From: Planctomycetota bacterium | GTDB lineage: Bacteria > Planctomycetota > Phycisphaerae > Sedimentisphaerales > Anaerobacaceae | NCBI GenBank assembly: GCA_023135255.1 | Contig: JAGLTN010000116.1 | Location: 1-13,535 of the forward strand | Length of the DNA: 13,535 bases | Direction of reading: 5' to 3' | Part shown: positions 1 to 7,435 of the stretch, in pieces | Position numbering within the stretch: the first letter of the stretch is position 1 | Layout of the letters: each line of letters opens with the position of its first letter | Position numbers and translations under genes: made by a program | The notes under the pieces: model-generated | The model's database searches: none | What the model was told of the DNA's origin: nothing | Seen by the model: only the letters and a program-made list of their open reading frames with translations

Positions 1-1353
1 GTCGAAGTCATTCGCCAGATCGCACCGTTCCCGCACACACGTGGCTGTGTTTGCGACCATCCATGTGAACAGTCCTGCAGGAGAAACGAGCTAAACGACC
101 CGATAGCTATCAAAGCGCTAAAAAGATTTGTAGCGGAAAAAGATACCGGCAGATGGAAAAAACTGGTAGAAGTTGCCGACGATACGGGCAAAAAAGTTGC
201 GGTTATAGGCTCTGGGCCTGCGGGGTTGACAGCAGGTTGGTTCCTCCGCAAAAAAGGTCATTCGGTTACAATTTTTGAAGCTCTGCCAAAAGCGGGCGGC
301 ACATTGAGGATCGGTATCCCGAAATACAGACTGCCCGAAGAGGTACTCGATAAAGAGATCGAAGACATTGCGGATATCGGCGTTGAAATTAAGACAAACA
401 CAAAAGTTGACTCGGTTGATAAGCTCTTCGAGCAAGGCTTCGACGCGGTATTCATTGCAGTCGGTGCGACAAACGGGATGACTATGGGCCTCGAAGGTGA
501 AGACGACCCCAGGGTTATGGACGGTATGAGTATATTAAAGCCTGTAAATCTTGACGAAAAAGTCGACCTCACCGGCAAAGTTGGTGTTGTCGGCGGCGGT
601 AACGTCGCGATCGACGCTGCAAGGTGTGCACTTAGAACAGGCGCCGATGAAGTTGTCATCATATATAGAAGAACACGCGAGGAAATGCCTGCTGCTGTTG
701 AAGAGATTGAAGAAGCACTTGAAGAAGGTATTAAAATCGAATTCCTGGTTAATCCGCAAAAAATTACACCTGCAGATAAACTTCAGGTTGAGTGTATAAG
801 GATGAAACTTGGCAAACCCGATGACAGCGGCAGAAGAAGACCTGTCCCCATCGAAGGCAGTGAATTTATACTTGAACTCGACAGACTTATAATCGCTATT
901 GGTCAGCGTTCAACTATCCCGAAAGAATTTGCTGTGGAACAGGACAGAAGAGGTTTTGTAAACTCTGATGAAAGAACCACAGAGACTTCGAAAAAAGGTG
1001 TCTTTGCTGCCGGTGATGTTTCAAGCGGACCGGCATCGGTGATCAAAGCCATCGCAGGCGGAAGAAATGCCGCTGCATCTATAGACCAGTATCTGGGCGG
1101 TGACGGCCGAATTGACCAGAAATATATCCCTGATGAAGAAAACTCACCATGGATCGGCAGACGAGAAAAATTTGCCTATAAAGACAGAGCTAAAATGGAA
1201 GCTCGCCCGGGCGATGAAAGAAAGAAAGACTTTGACCAGGTGGAACTCGGTTTCGATGAAGAAACTGCTTTAAAAGAGGCTGCGAGGTGCATGAGATGTC
1301 AGCTTAGATTTGACATTTCAAAAGCCCCGATGCCGCCTGAAAAAGATGAATAA
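1..1353 (+). CDS. GltD-like FAD/NAD(P)H oxidoreductase, 3' part (5' end outside window)
   Basis: The frame is open from the first base, so the 450 residues seen are the C-terminal part of a longer protein. In order there is: a cysteine-rich Fer4_20-type segment (Cys16, 18, 22, 26; motif CxCxHPCExxCRR) that would bind iron-sulfur clusters; an FAD Rossmann motif GSGPAG at 70-75; a second NAD(P)H Rossmann motif VVGGGN around 196-201; and the flavin-closing motif GVFAAGD at 333-339. A C-terminal CxxC (Cys430, Cys433) follows. This is the layout of the glutamate synthase small subunit and of related NfnB, dihydropyrimidine dehydrogenase and hydrogenase-associated subunits, which pass electrons between NAD(P)H, flavin and a partner. 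The cysteine spacing and C-terminal tail look more like the anaerobic-type relatives than classic GltD, so I give no symbol. An ATG at 226 is internal to the FAD domain and is not the start. Family assignment is firm; substrate is unknown. Confidence 0.9.
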   Translation, partial: VEVIRQIAPFPHTRGCVCDHPCEQSCRRNELNDPIAIKALKRFVAEKDTGRWKKLVEVADDTGKKVAVIGSGPAGLTAGWFLRKKGHSVTIFEALPKAGGTLRIGIPKYRLPEEVLDKEIEDIADIGVEIKTNTKVDSVDKLFEQGFDAVFIAVGATNGMTMGLEGEDDPRVMDGMSILKPVNLDEKVDLTGKVGVVGGGNVAIDAARCALRTGADEVVIIYRRTREEMPAAVEEIEEALEEGIKIEFLVNPQKITPADKLQVECIRMKLGKPDDSGRRRPVPIEGSEFILELDRLIIAIGQRSTIPKEFAVEQDRRGFVNSDERTTETSKKGVFAAGDVSSGPASVIKAIAGGRNAAASIDQYLGGDGRIDQKYIPDEENSPWIGRREKFAYKDRAKMEARPGDERKKDFDQVELGFDEETALKEAARCMRCQLRFDISKAPMPPEKDE

Positions 1354-1378
1354 TAACAGGCAAAAAAACTTTACAACA

Positions 1379-1420
1379 AAATCCAGCTGTTTTTCATTAG
1401 ATTGACAGCTGGATTTTTTC
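1379..1420 (+). terminator. Rho-independent terminator after the GltD-like gene
   Basis: A 12-bp perfect stem (arms 1379-1390 and 1405-1416, core ATCCAGCTGT with its complement) has a 14-nt loop and ends in a run of T. It lies 26 nt after the TAA of the flavoprotein gene and isolates that gene from the Bat operon. Confidence 0.88.
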
Positions 1421-1479
1421 TTTTACAATATTTGTTTGAAGGGTTGAAATTCCCCCCAAATTTATGATAATAAGAACTT

Positions 1480-1509
1480 TTCAGGAAAAGATGCGTAAAT
1501 TTGTATAAT
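1480..1509 (+). promoter_or_regulatory. candidate sigma-70 promoter of the Bat operon
   Basis: A perfect TATAAT at 1504-1509 lies in AT-rich DNA between the terminator and moxR. The best -35 I can offer is TTCAGG at 1480-1485, matching 3 of 6 bases with an 18-nt spacer, so the -35 is weak and an activator may be needed. Transcription would begin near 1516, leaving about an 80-nt leader. This is the only gap in the plus-strand block large enough for a main promoter. Confidence 0.4.
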
Positions 1510-1580
1510 TACATTTTCCAAAGGCCGGAATTTTGGGGTTGTAAATTTTAAAAAAATGTTGCGAAATTGTTTTATATAAC

Positions 1581-1587
1581 TAAGGAG
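1581..1587 (+). promoter_or_regulatory. ribosome binding site of moxR
   Basis: TAAGGAG is nearly perfect and ends 8 nt before the ATG at 1596. A second in-frame ATG at 1602 would be 14 nt away, so this site decides in favour of 1596. Confidence 0.85.
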
Positions 1588-1595
1588 TCGTTCAA

Positions 1596-2585
1596 ATGGC
1601 AATGGACATAAAACAGATTAGTGATCTTGTTCTGCAAAAGAGTCAATTTGTAAGAACTTTATTTGCGGAGTTGGACAAAGTAATTGTCGGTCAGCGTTAT
1701 ATGCTTGAGAGAATGCTTATCGGGCTGTTAGCAGATGGGCACATTCTCTTGGAAGGCGTTCCCGGCCTGGCGAAAACAATGGCGGTTACTATTTTAGCAA
1801 AAGCTATCAGCGCAAATTTCAAACGTATTCAGTTCACCCCAGACTTGCTGCCCGCGGATTTGATAGGCACGCAGATATATCGTCAGTCTGATGATCAGTT
1901 TTACACACGCAAAGGTCCGCTGTTCGCTAATATTATTCTGGCAGATGAGATCAACCGTGCACCTGCTAAAGTGCAAAGCGCTCTGCTGGAAGCAATGCAG
2001 GAAAGGCAGATCACTATAGGCGAAGAAACTTTTCCTCTTCCTAAGCCTTTTTTAGTTCTCGCAACACAGAACCCCATCGAACAGGAAGGTACATACCCAC
2101 TGCCGGAAGCCCAACTCGACAGGTTCATGTTAAAGCTAAAAATCGATTACCCAACTAAAGAGCAGGAAAGGCAGATACTCGACAGGATGGCTGGGATAAA
2201 TAAAAATTTCGATATCAAACCGGTCATCAGCCCTGCCGATATTGCGGATGTTCGCAATGTTGTAGACCAGATTTACATAGACGAAAAAATAAAAGATTAT
2301 ATTGTCAACCTTGTCTATGCAACGAGGGACCCTAAACAGTTCGGCATCGATTTAGGAAATATGATAAACTTCGGCGCCTCGCCTCGTGCAACGATCTTCC
2401 TTGCAACCGCTGCCAAAGCCCACGCATTCATGCAGCAAAGAGGCTATGTTACGCCCCAGGATGTAAAAAGCATAGGCATGGATGTTTTAAGGCATCGAGT
2501 AATAGTAAGCTACGAAGCAGAGGCAGAAGACAAAACGAGCGAAGATATTATACAAACCATCTTTGATAATATTGAAGTGCCATAG
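1596..2585 (+). CDS. moxR: MoxR-family AAA+ ATPase
   Basis: A 329-residue cytoplasmic AAA+ ATPase of typical MoxR length. Visible are Walker A GVPGLAKT (54-61), Walker B IILADEIN (113-120), sensor 1 in LATQNP (155-160), the MoxR signature around EGTYPLPEAQLDRF (164-177), and sensor 2 GASPR (260-264). All catalytic elements are intact. MoxR proteins are chaperone-like ATPases whose genes sit next to VWA-domain genes; they are thought to remodel or metal-load their VWA partner. Here three MIDAS-bearing proteins (the DUF58 protein, BatA, BatB) follow in the same operon and are the obvious clients. The start is fixed by the strong Shine-Dalgarno 8 nt upstream. It is first in the operon. The symbol is the generic family name. 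Confidence 0.96.
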   Translation: MAMDIKQISDLVLQKSQFVRTLFAELDKVIVGQRYMLERMLIGLLADGHILLEGVPGLAKTMAVTILAKAISANFKRIQFTPDLLPADLIGTQIYRQSDDQFYTRKGPLFANIILADEINRAPAKVQSALLEAMQERQITIGEETFPLPKPFLVLATQNPIEQEGTYPLPEAQLDRFMLKLKIDYPTKEQERQILDRMAGINKNFDIKPVISPADIADVRNVVDQIYIDEKIKDYIVNLVYATRDPKQFGIDLGNMINFGASPRATIFLATAAKAHAFMQQRGYVTPQDVKSIGMDVLRHRVIVSYEAEAEDKTSEDIIQTIFDNIEVP

Positions 2586-2612
2586 TGACAATTAGCGAGG
2601 CTTTTTGCTAAG

Positions 2613-3485
2613 ATGATACCTGAAGAAATAAGAAAAAAGATCAGGCAGATTCAGATACACACTCGTCGTGTGGTAAATGCCAGTTTTGCAGGCCAATACG
2701 AGAGCGTTTTCAAAGGCCGAGGTATGCAATTCGACGAAGTACGCGAATACACACCTGGCGATGACATCAGAACCATCGACTGGAATGTCACCGCACGCAC
2801 GGGCAAGGCTCACATAAAAAGATTCGTCGAAGAACGTGAGATGACCGTAATACTGGCGGTCGATCTGAGTGCTTCAGGCGATTTCGGTACGATAGAAAAA
2901 ACTAAAAACGAATTGGCTGCTGAGTTCTGCGCGGTTTTGGCGTTTACAGCTGCGAAAAATAATGACAAGGTTGGGCTGCTGATATTCTCCGACCAGATCG
3001 AAATGTTCATACCACCCAAGAAAGGCTCCAGGCATGTCTTAAGGCTGATTCGTGAATTGCTTTATTTCAAGATGCCGCAAAGGAAAACAAATATTTCGAT
3101 GGCTTTGGACTATCTAAGCAGAATTACACGCAAAAAAGCTACCATATTTTTAGTTTCTGACTTTTTTGATTCAGGCTTTAAAAAACCTTTGAGCCTGCTG
3201 AACAAACGCCACGATGTGATCGCAGCACCTGTATCCGACAAAGCGGAAAAAGCTCTTCCCTGTGTAGGTCTGGTCGAATTCCAGGATGCCGAGACCGGGC
3301 AGTTTATGTTCGCTGATACGAGCAGAAAATTTTTAAAAACTTACAGAAACAATAACCTCAAAAGAATGGAAGAATTAAAAGACATTTTTAACTCTACCGG
3401 CGTCGATTTTATAAACATCAGCACCGATGAGCCTTATATCAACAGCCTGATAAAATTTTTCCATATGCGGCACAGACGATACTAA
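2613..3485 (+). CDS. DUF58 protein with VWA-like fold and MIDAS site
   Basis: 290 residues, the usual length for the short, soluble DUF58 class. The signature stretch runs from FKGRGMQFDEVREYTPGDD (33-51) through IRTIDW. It is followed by the VWA-like core with an intact MIDAS motif DLSAS (Asp84, Ser86, Ser88), a Thr-Asn near 159-160 and SDF at 182-184. I see no signal peptide or membrane segment, so the protein is cytoplasmic or peripheral. DUF58 is nearly always encoded directly after moxR, as here (27-nt gap), and is regarded as its VWA-type partner. A GAGG at 2597-2600 lies 12 nt before the ATG, rather far, so translation may rely partly on coupling to moxR. The molecular role in the Bat complex is not known. 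Confidence 0.93.
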   Translation: MIPEEIRKKIRQIQIHTRRVVNASFAGQYESVFKGRGMQFDEVREYTPGDDIRTIDWNVTARTGKAHIKRFVEEREMTVILAVDLSASGDFGTIEKTKNELAAEFCAVLAFTAAKNNDKVGLLIFSDQIEMFIPPKKGSRHVLRLIRELLYFKMPQRKTNISMALDYLSRITRKKATIFLVSDFFDSGFKKPLSLLNKRHDVIAAPVSDKAEKALPCVGLVEFQDAETGQFMFADTSRKFLKTYRNNNLKRMEELKDIFNSTGVDFINISTDEPYINSLIKFFHMRHRRY

Positions 3486-4543
3486 TGAAAAGAAAAATAT
3501 TAACCAAAAATATTATTTATATAACACTTTTGCTCGTTGCTGTTGCAATTCTTTCAGGATGTGAGCAGAAAAAAACCGACGATGCCCAAAAGGCCTATGA
3601 AATAACTAAGCCTTACGAAAAAGGACCATTGTCAGCAATTCAGAAAATCGACAAAAGCAAAATCAATCTTTCTGATCTTCTAAACATGCAGCTTGTTGCT
3701 GTCAGCCCGGAAGATTATGAAGTTGATATCGATGACATCGAAACAGCTTTAGAAGATTTCTCTATTGTAAAATGGAAAAAGGAAAATGACCAACTCGATC
3801 CCAACAATAACATAGTCAGAACATATAACTATCAGCTTGAGCCTTTCTCGGATGGTAGGTTGCAGTTGCCCGCTGTTACGTTTAAATTTACAGCTCTGGG
3901 TGATGATAAGAAAACCTATGAGATAGTCACCAAGCCTGTAAATATTGAGGTAGTGACAACGATTGCAGCTGACCCTAACAGTCCTGTCAAAATTGCTGAT
4001 ATTGAAGATGTTGTCGAAATGAAGACAAACACCCTGCTATGGCTCTTGGCAGGGTTGGTAGTTTTGGTAGTTTTCATTCTGCTCATGGCTGTCATTTATT
4101 CCAGAAAAAAACAGCAGGTTGCCATCGCACGCATTTATAAACCGGCTCACGAAATAGCTCTGGAAAAACTAACTCAGCTTGAAAAGCAAAATCTGCTCAT
4201 CAAAGGCCTGCTAAAACTCTTCTACGAAAAAATCAGCGGCATTTTAAGGCATTATATCGAGGACAGGTTTGAGCTGAACGCACCGGAAAGAACCACCGAG
4301 GAGTTTCTCGCAGAGCTTAAATATTCAGCTGCCTTGAGCGAAGAAGATAAAAAGCTCTTAACTCAGTTCCTCCAGCAATGTGACCTTGTGAAATTTGCAA
4401 AGCATCACCCCGCCCAGCAACAGGTTGAATCGACGTTTACAATCGTCAGGGACTTTGTCGAGAAAACAAAATCGCAGGAAAAACAAATTGACGTAACTGA
4501 TACTCAGGTATCCGAAAATAATACAGAGAACGGAAACGTATAG
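3485..4543 (+). CDS. predicted lipoprotein with BatD-like outer part, one TM span and DUF4381-like C-terminus
   Basis: 352 residues. A lipoprotein signal peptide ends in the lipobox LSGC with Cys26 as acylation site. Residues 27-180 are extracytoplasmic. The segment 115-156 (YNYQLEPF..GRLQLPAVTF..PVNIEVV) has the strand pattern also seen in the BatD repeats. A transmembrane span at about 183-205 is followed by RKK (positive inside) and a helical cytoplasmic domain, 226-330, with HYIEDRF, ERTTEEFL and CDLVKFA. These resemble DUF4381 and the BatD tail. In other Bat operons a DUF4381 gene occupies this place between DUF58 and batA, so the position fits. A lipid anchor plus a second membrane span is unusual. 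The start overlaps the preceding stop (TAATG), implying translational coupling. It may be a small BatD-type adaptor, which is inference. Confidence 0.82.
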   Translation: MKRKILTKNIIYITLLLVAVAILSGCEQKKTDDAQKAYEITKPYEKGPLSAIQKIDKSKINLSDLLNMQLVAVSPEDYEVDIDDIETALEDFSIVKWKKENDQLDPNNNIVRTYNYQLEPFSDGRLQLPAVTFKFTALGDDKKTYEIVTKPVNIEVVTTIAADPNSPVKIADIEDVVEMKTNTLLWLLAGLVVLVVFILLMAVIYSRKKQQVAIARIYKPAHEIALEKLTQLEKQNLLIKGLLKLFYEKISGILRHYIEDRFELNAPERTTEEFLAELKYSAALSEEDKKLLTQFLQQCDLVKFAKHHPAQQQVESTFTIVRDFVEKTKSQEKQIDVTDTQVSENNTENGNV

Positions 4544-5614
4544 ATGGAATTTCAATCGCCCTGGTCATTATTGTTGCTTTTAGTTCTGCCGGCAATGGCA
4601 TATTTCCAGATGCGCAAAAAACGCACCGCAGCGGTCAGATTTTCTACGCTGACCCAGCTAAAAAAATGCCCCGTTTCATGGCGAGTCAAACTCAGACCGA
4701 TACTTTTGATCGCCAGATATACATGCGTGGCACTTTTAATTATCGCTATTGCCAGACCCCGAAAAGGCACTACACTTTCAGAAATTTCTACCGAGGGCGT
4801 GGTTATAGAGGTCGTAGTCGACCATTCGGGCAGTATGGGTGAAAAGATGGATTATTATGGCCAAACGACTAACAGGCTCGAAGTGGCTAAAAAAGTCTTT
4901 GCCGATTTCATTCAAGGCGACAAAAAAGGTCTATCCGGCAGAGAAGGGGACTTTGTTGGGCTGATAACTTTCGCCAGATACGCCGACACGGTCTGTCCGG
5001 TAGTGCTAAGCCATGATGTACTGTTGAATTTCCTCAAGAATACCGAAATCGTAAAAATAAGACAAGAGGACGGCACCGCTATCGGAGATGCTGTCGCCCT
5101 TGCAGCTGCAAGACTTAAAAAAGCTGAAGAAGAAATCCAGCGAAGAAAAATGCAGCTCTCACAGGGAATCGCAATCGAACAGGAAGCCACAGAGACAAAC
5201 TTCAAGATAAAGAACAAAATTATAATCCTGCTGACAGACGGGGTAAACAACGCAGGAGAAAAAACTCCCCTCGAAGCTGCGGAATTAGCGAAAAAATGGG
5301 GTATAAAAATTTACACCATCGGCATAGGCTCCGCACAAAGGAGAGGATTTTTTGGCATAGCTATGAATGCTCAGCTGGATGAACGATTGCTAAAGTCGAT
5401 AGCGGAAAAGACAGGTGGCTTTTATGGAAGAGCTACAAACGCTAAAACACTGCACAATGTTGTGAAAAAAATTGACAGCATGGAAAAAACAAAAATCAAA
5501 TCGGTGCAGTATACCGAATATGAAGAGAAATTCTGGTACTGGGCATTAGCTGCTTTGGCGGTGTTGGCGATTGAAATGCTTGCCGGTTGTACTATATTTC
5601 GTAAGATACCTTAA
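4544..5614 (+). CDS. batA: BatA: membrane-anchored VWA protein
   Basis: 356 residues, close to the usual BatA length. The N-terminal hydrophobic segment (about 7-22) and second span (about 52-70) form the Aerotolerance-regulator N-terminal region. A VWA domain (about 85-300) follows with complete MIDAS: DHSGS (Asp93, Ser95, Ser97), Thr178 in EDGTAIGDA, and TDG at 231-233. A C-terminal TM span sits at about 332-348. The VWA domain lies between the spans. Residues about 194-223 form a charged insert between the DGTAIGDA helix and the IIILLTDG strand that I do not recall from standard BatA proteins. ATG follows directly after the TAG of the previous gene, with a GGAAA at 4532-4536. BatA and BatB are thought to interact in the Bat complex; ligands are unknown. 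Confidence 0.94.
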   Translation: MEFQSPWSLLLLLVLPAMAYFQMRKKRTAAVRFSTLTQLKKCPVSWRVKLRPILLIARYTCVALLIIAIARPRKGTTLSEISTEGVVIEVVVDHSGSMGEKMDYYGQTTNRLEVAKKVFADFIQGDKKGLSGREGDFVGLITFARYADTVCPVVLSHDVLLNFLKNTEIVKIRQEDGTAIGDAVALAAARLKKAEEEIQRRKMQLSQGIAIEQEATETNFKIKNKIIILLTDGVNNAGEKTPLEAAELAKKWGIKIYTIGIGSAQRRGFFGIAMNAQLDERLLKSIAEKTGGFYGRATNAKTLHNVVKKIDSMEKTKIKSVQYTEYEEKFWYWALAALAVLAIEMLAGCTIFRKIP

Positions 5615-5630
5615 AGATGGATTTTGATAT

Positions 5631-6644
5631 ATGATTCTTGGACATGAAAAAGCGTTATGGTTTTTATTTGCGGTGCTGTTTATTCTGGTGCCCGCATATA
5701 TCTGGTGTTTTACCAGAAAAAAGCAGATGCTTAAAATGCTCGCGCAGACCAGCTTACTAAGCAAAATAAATCCGTCGATCAGCTTAAAAAAACAGATATT
5801 CAAAGCTGCCCTGCTCATCGTAGGTTGTGTAAGCATTATCATCGCGCTTACTGAACCAAAATGGAACCCTATGCCTAAAAAGGTAAAACGAAGCGGCAGA
5901 GACATTGTTATCCTGCTGGATACATCCCGTTCCATGCTGGCAGAAGACATCAGCCCAAGCAGACTCGGCAGAGCCAAAATAGCGATCAACGATCTGATGG
6001 ACACACTCAGAGGCGACCGCATTGCGATAGTGACTTTTGCAGGCAATACAACCGTAAAATGTCCGTTGACCCAGGACTATACTTTCGTAAGGATGGCTTT
6101 GGATGACATTGACACCGAAAGCACCACCAGAGGCGGCACGCTGATAGGGGACGCCATCCGCAAAGCAACAACAGAAATATTCGATGAGAAAACCAGCAAG
6201 TATAAAGACATTGTCCTGATAACAGACGGCGACGACCATGAAAGCTTTCCCGGAGAGGCCGCTGAAAAAGCTGGTCAACAAGGCATAAGAATAATCGCTA
6301 TAGGAATGGGCGATGAAAACCAAGGCAGTCGAATACCGATTACCGATGAAACCGGCAAAAAAACTTTCCTCAAATATCAAGGCCGGGAAGTATGGTCGAA
6401 ACTCGGCGCCGACACCCTGCGAAAAGTTGCCTATGCCTCGCCACAAGGCAAATACCTCGCCGTTGAACCAGGCACAACGCTCGATCTGGGGCAGATTTAT
6501 GAGGACTTGATCGCTTCAGCGCAAAAACGAGAGCTTGAATCCTTAGCCACTATGAAATATGATGAGAAATTCCAGGTATTCCTGGCGCTGGCAATGATAT
6601 TAATCATTTGTGAGGCACTAATAAGTGAACGTAAAAAAGTTTAA
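5631..6644 (+). CDS. batB: BatB: membrane-anchored VWA protein
   Basis: 337 residues, paralogous to BatA in layout. Two N-terminal membrane segments (about 8-27 and 56-73) precede the VWA domain. Its MIDAS is complete: DTSRS (Asp97, Ser99, Ser101), the Thr in RGGTLIGDA (Thr170) and TDGDDHE (Asp199). MLAEDI..SRLGRAK after the MIDAS is characteristic of BatB. A C-terminal TM span is at about 314-331. Unlike BatA here, the loop between the GDA helix and the IVLITDG strand has normal length. An in-frame TGA at 5625 means the ATG at 5631 is the first possible start. The ribosome site is weak (GATGG at 5616-5620). The 3' end overlaps batC by 20 nt. Confidence 0.94.
   Translation: MILGHEKALWFLFAVLFILVPAYIWCFTRKKQMLKMLAQTSLLSKINPSISLKKQIFKAALLIVGCVSIIIALTEPKWNPMPKKVKRSGRDIVILLDTSRSMLAEDISPSRLGRAKIAINDLMDTLRGDRIAIVTFAGNTTVKCPLTQDYTFVRMALDDIDTESTTRGGTLIGDAIRKATTEIFDEKTSKYKDIVLITDGDDHESFPGEAAEKAGQQGIRIIAIGMGDENQGSRIPITDETGKKTFLKYQGREVWSKLGADTLRKVAYASPQGKYLAVEPGTTLDLGQIYEDLIASAQKRELESLATMKYDEKFQVFLALAMILIICEALISERKKV
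6611..6615 (+). promoter_or_regulatory. ribosome binding site of batC, inside batB
   Basis: TGAGG lies 9 nt before the GTG at 6625. An in-frame TAA at 6622-6624 rules out an earlier start, and the next ATGs (6670, 6673) would remove the basic N-terminus of the signal peptide. This supports the GTG. Confidence 0.6.
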
Positions 6645-7434
6645 AATATTATCATACTGCTTAGTTGCGATGATGGCTTCTGTCGGCCTTACCGAGTCTG
6701 CGCATCAGGCAGTCAAACAAGGCAATGAGCTTTACCACCAGGCTGAGCTGGCTGGCGCCATTGAAAAATATGACCAGGCTGCCACCCAAAGCCCGCAAGC
6801 CCTTGAGCCTACATTCAACAAGGCCAATAGCCTGTACAAACAAAATGAAATAGATAAGGCTGTCGATCTGTATAAACAATTGGCGGGCAAAAGTGAAAAC
6901 CCGAATCTCTCCGCTAAAGCTAATTACAACCTCGGCAACTGTTACTACAATAAAGCTGACAGCCAAACGCAGACGAATCCTCAAAATGCTATCAAAGATT
7001 TCAAAACCGGCATAAATTATTGGCGAAAAGCAAAAGATTCTGATTTAGACAACGCTGATATTTCAAAAAATATTGAAGTTGCAAAGATGACCATTAAACA
7101 ACTCAAAGAGCAAATGCAGCAACAAAAGCAGGAGAATCAGCAGGACAAGAATAAAGACGAACAAAACAAAGATCAGCAGAAACAAGATCAAAAGCAAAAT
7201 TCTTCTTCTGACCCCAATCAGCCCCAGCAGGAAAAGCAAGATCAACAACAGGCAGACGATGACCCGAATCAGGACCAGTCGCAGGCACCTGAGCCTAAGG
7301 AAGAAGAAAAGCCGACCGATGAGCCTGAAGAGGATATGGTCGCGCAGAAAATATTAGATAAAGAACAAAAGCAAAAAGAAGAAAGAAAAAAACTTCGAAG
7401 AGCTACCTATAAGAAAGTCGAAAAAGATTGGTAA
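6625..7434 (+). CDS. batC: BatC: periplasmic TPR protein with Q/K-rich tail
   Basis: 269 residues, GTG start. A signal peptide (basic MNVKKFK, hydrophobic 8-22, likely cleavage after ESA at about 26) exports it. Residues 27-155 hold about three TPR units (for example GNELYHQAELAGAIEKYDQA at 33-52, then units near 64-86 and 98-133), a protein-interaction scaffold. Residues 155-235 are low-complexity, rich in Q, K, D, N and E, probably disordered or coiled. The tail DMVAQKILDKE...VEKDW is the recognisable BatC ending. It carries no catalytic residues. Its place between batB and batD, with a 20-nt overlap into batB, fits a role as periplasmic partner of the Bat VWA domains. Confidence 0.9.
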   Translation: MNVKKFKILSYCLVAMMASVGLTESAHQAVKQGNELYHQAELAGAIEKYDQAATQSPQALEPTFNKANSLYKQNEIDKAVDLYKQLAGKSENPNLSAKANYNLGNCYYNKADSQTQTNPQNAIKDFKTGINYWRKAKDSDLDNADISKNIEVAKMTIKQLKEQMQQQKQENQQDKNKDEQNKDQQKQDQKQNSSSDPNQPQQEKQDQQQADDDPNQDQSQAPEPKEEEKPTDEPEEDMVAQKILDKEQKQKEERKKLRRATYKKVEKDW

Positions 7435-7435
7435 T

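Noticed and set aside
226..228. ATG at 226 as start of the flavoprotein gene
   Set aside because: The frame is open to base 1 and encodes the conserved cysteine segment and GSGPAG motif upstream, so the gene is cut by the window edge.
5580..5594. LAGC near the BatA C-terminus resembling a lipobox
   Set aside because: It lies at the end of the last TM span, not in an N-terminal signal peptide, so it cannot be processed by Lgt and signal peptidase II.
5919..5933. Arg within the BatB MIDAS motif (DTSRS) as a possible defect
   Set aside because: Asp, Ser, Ser are all present and Arg at this place is usual for BatB as I know the family.
5784..6446. 220-codon open frame on the minus strand across batB
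   Set aside because: It lies wholly opposite batB, whose VWA motifs are clear. It has no recognisable motif and its composition (rich in F, C, Y) is that of an antisense shadow.
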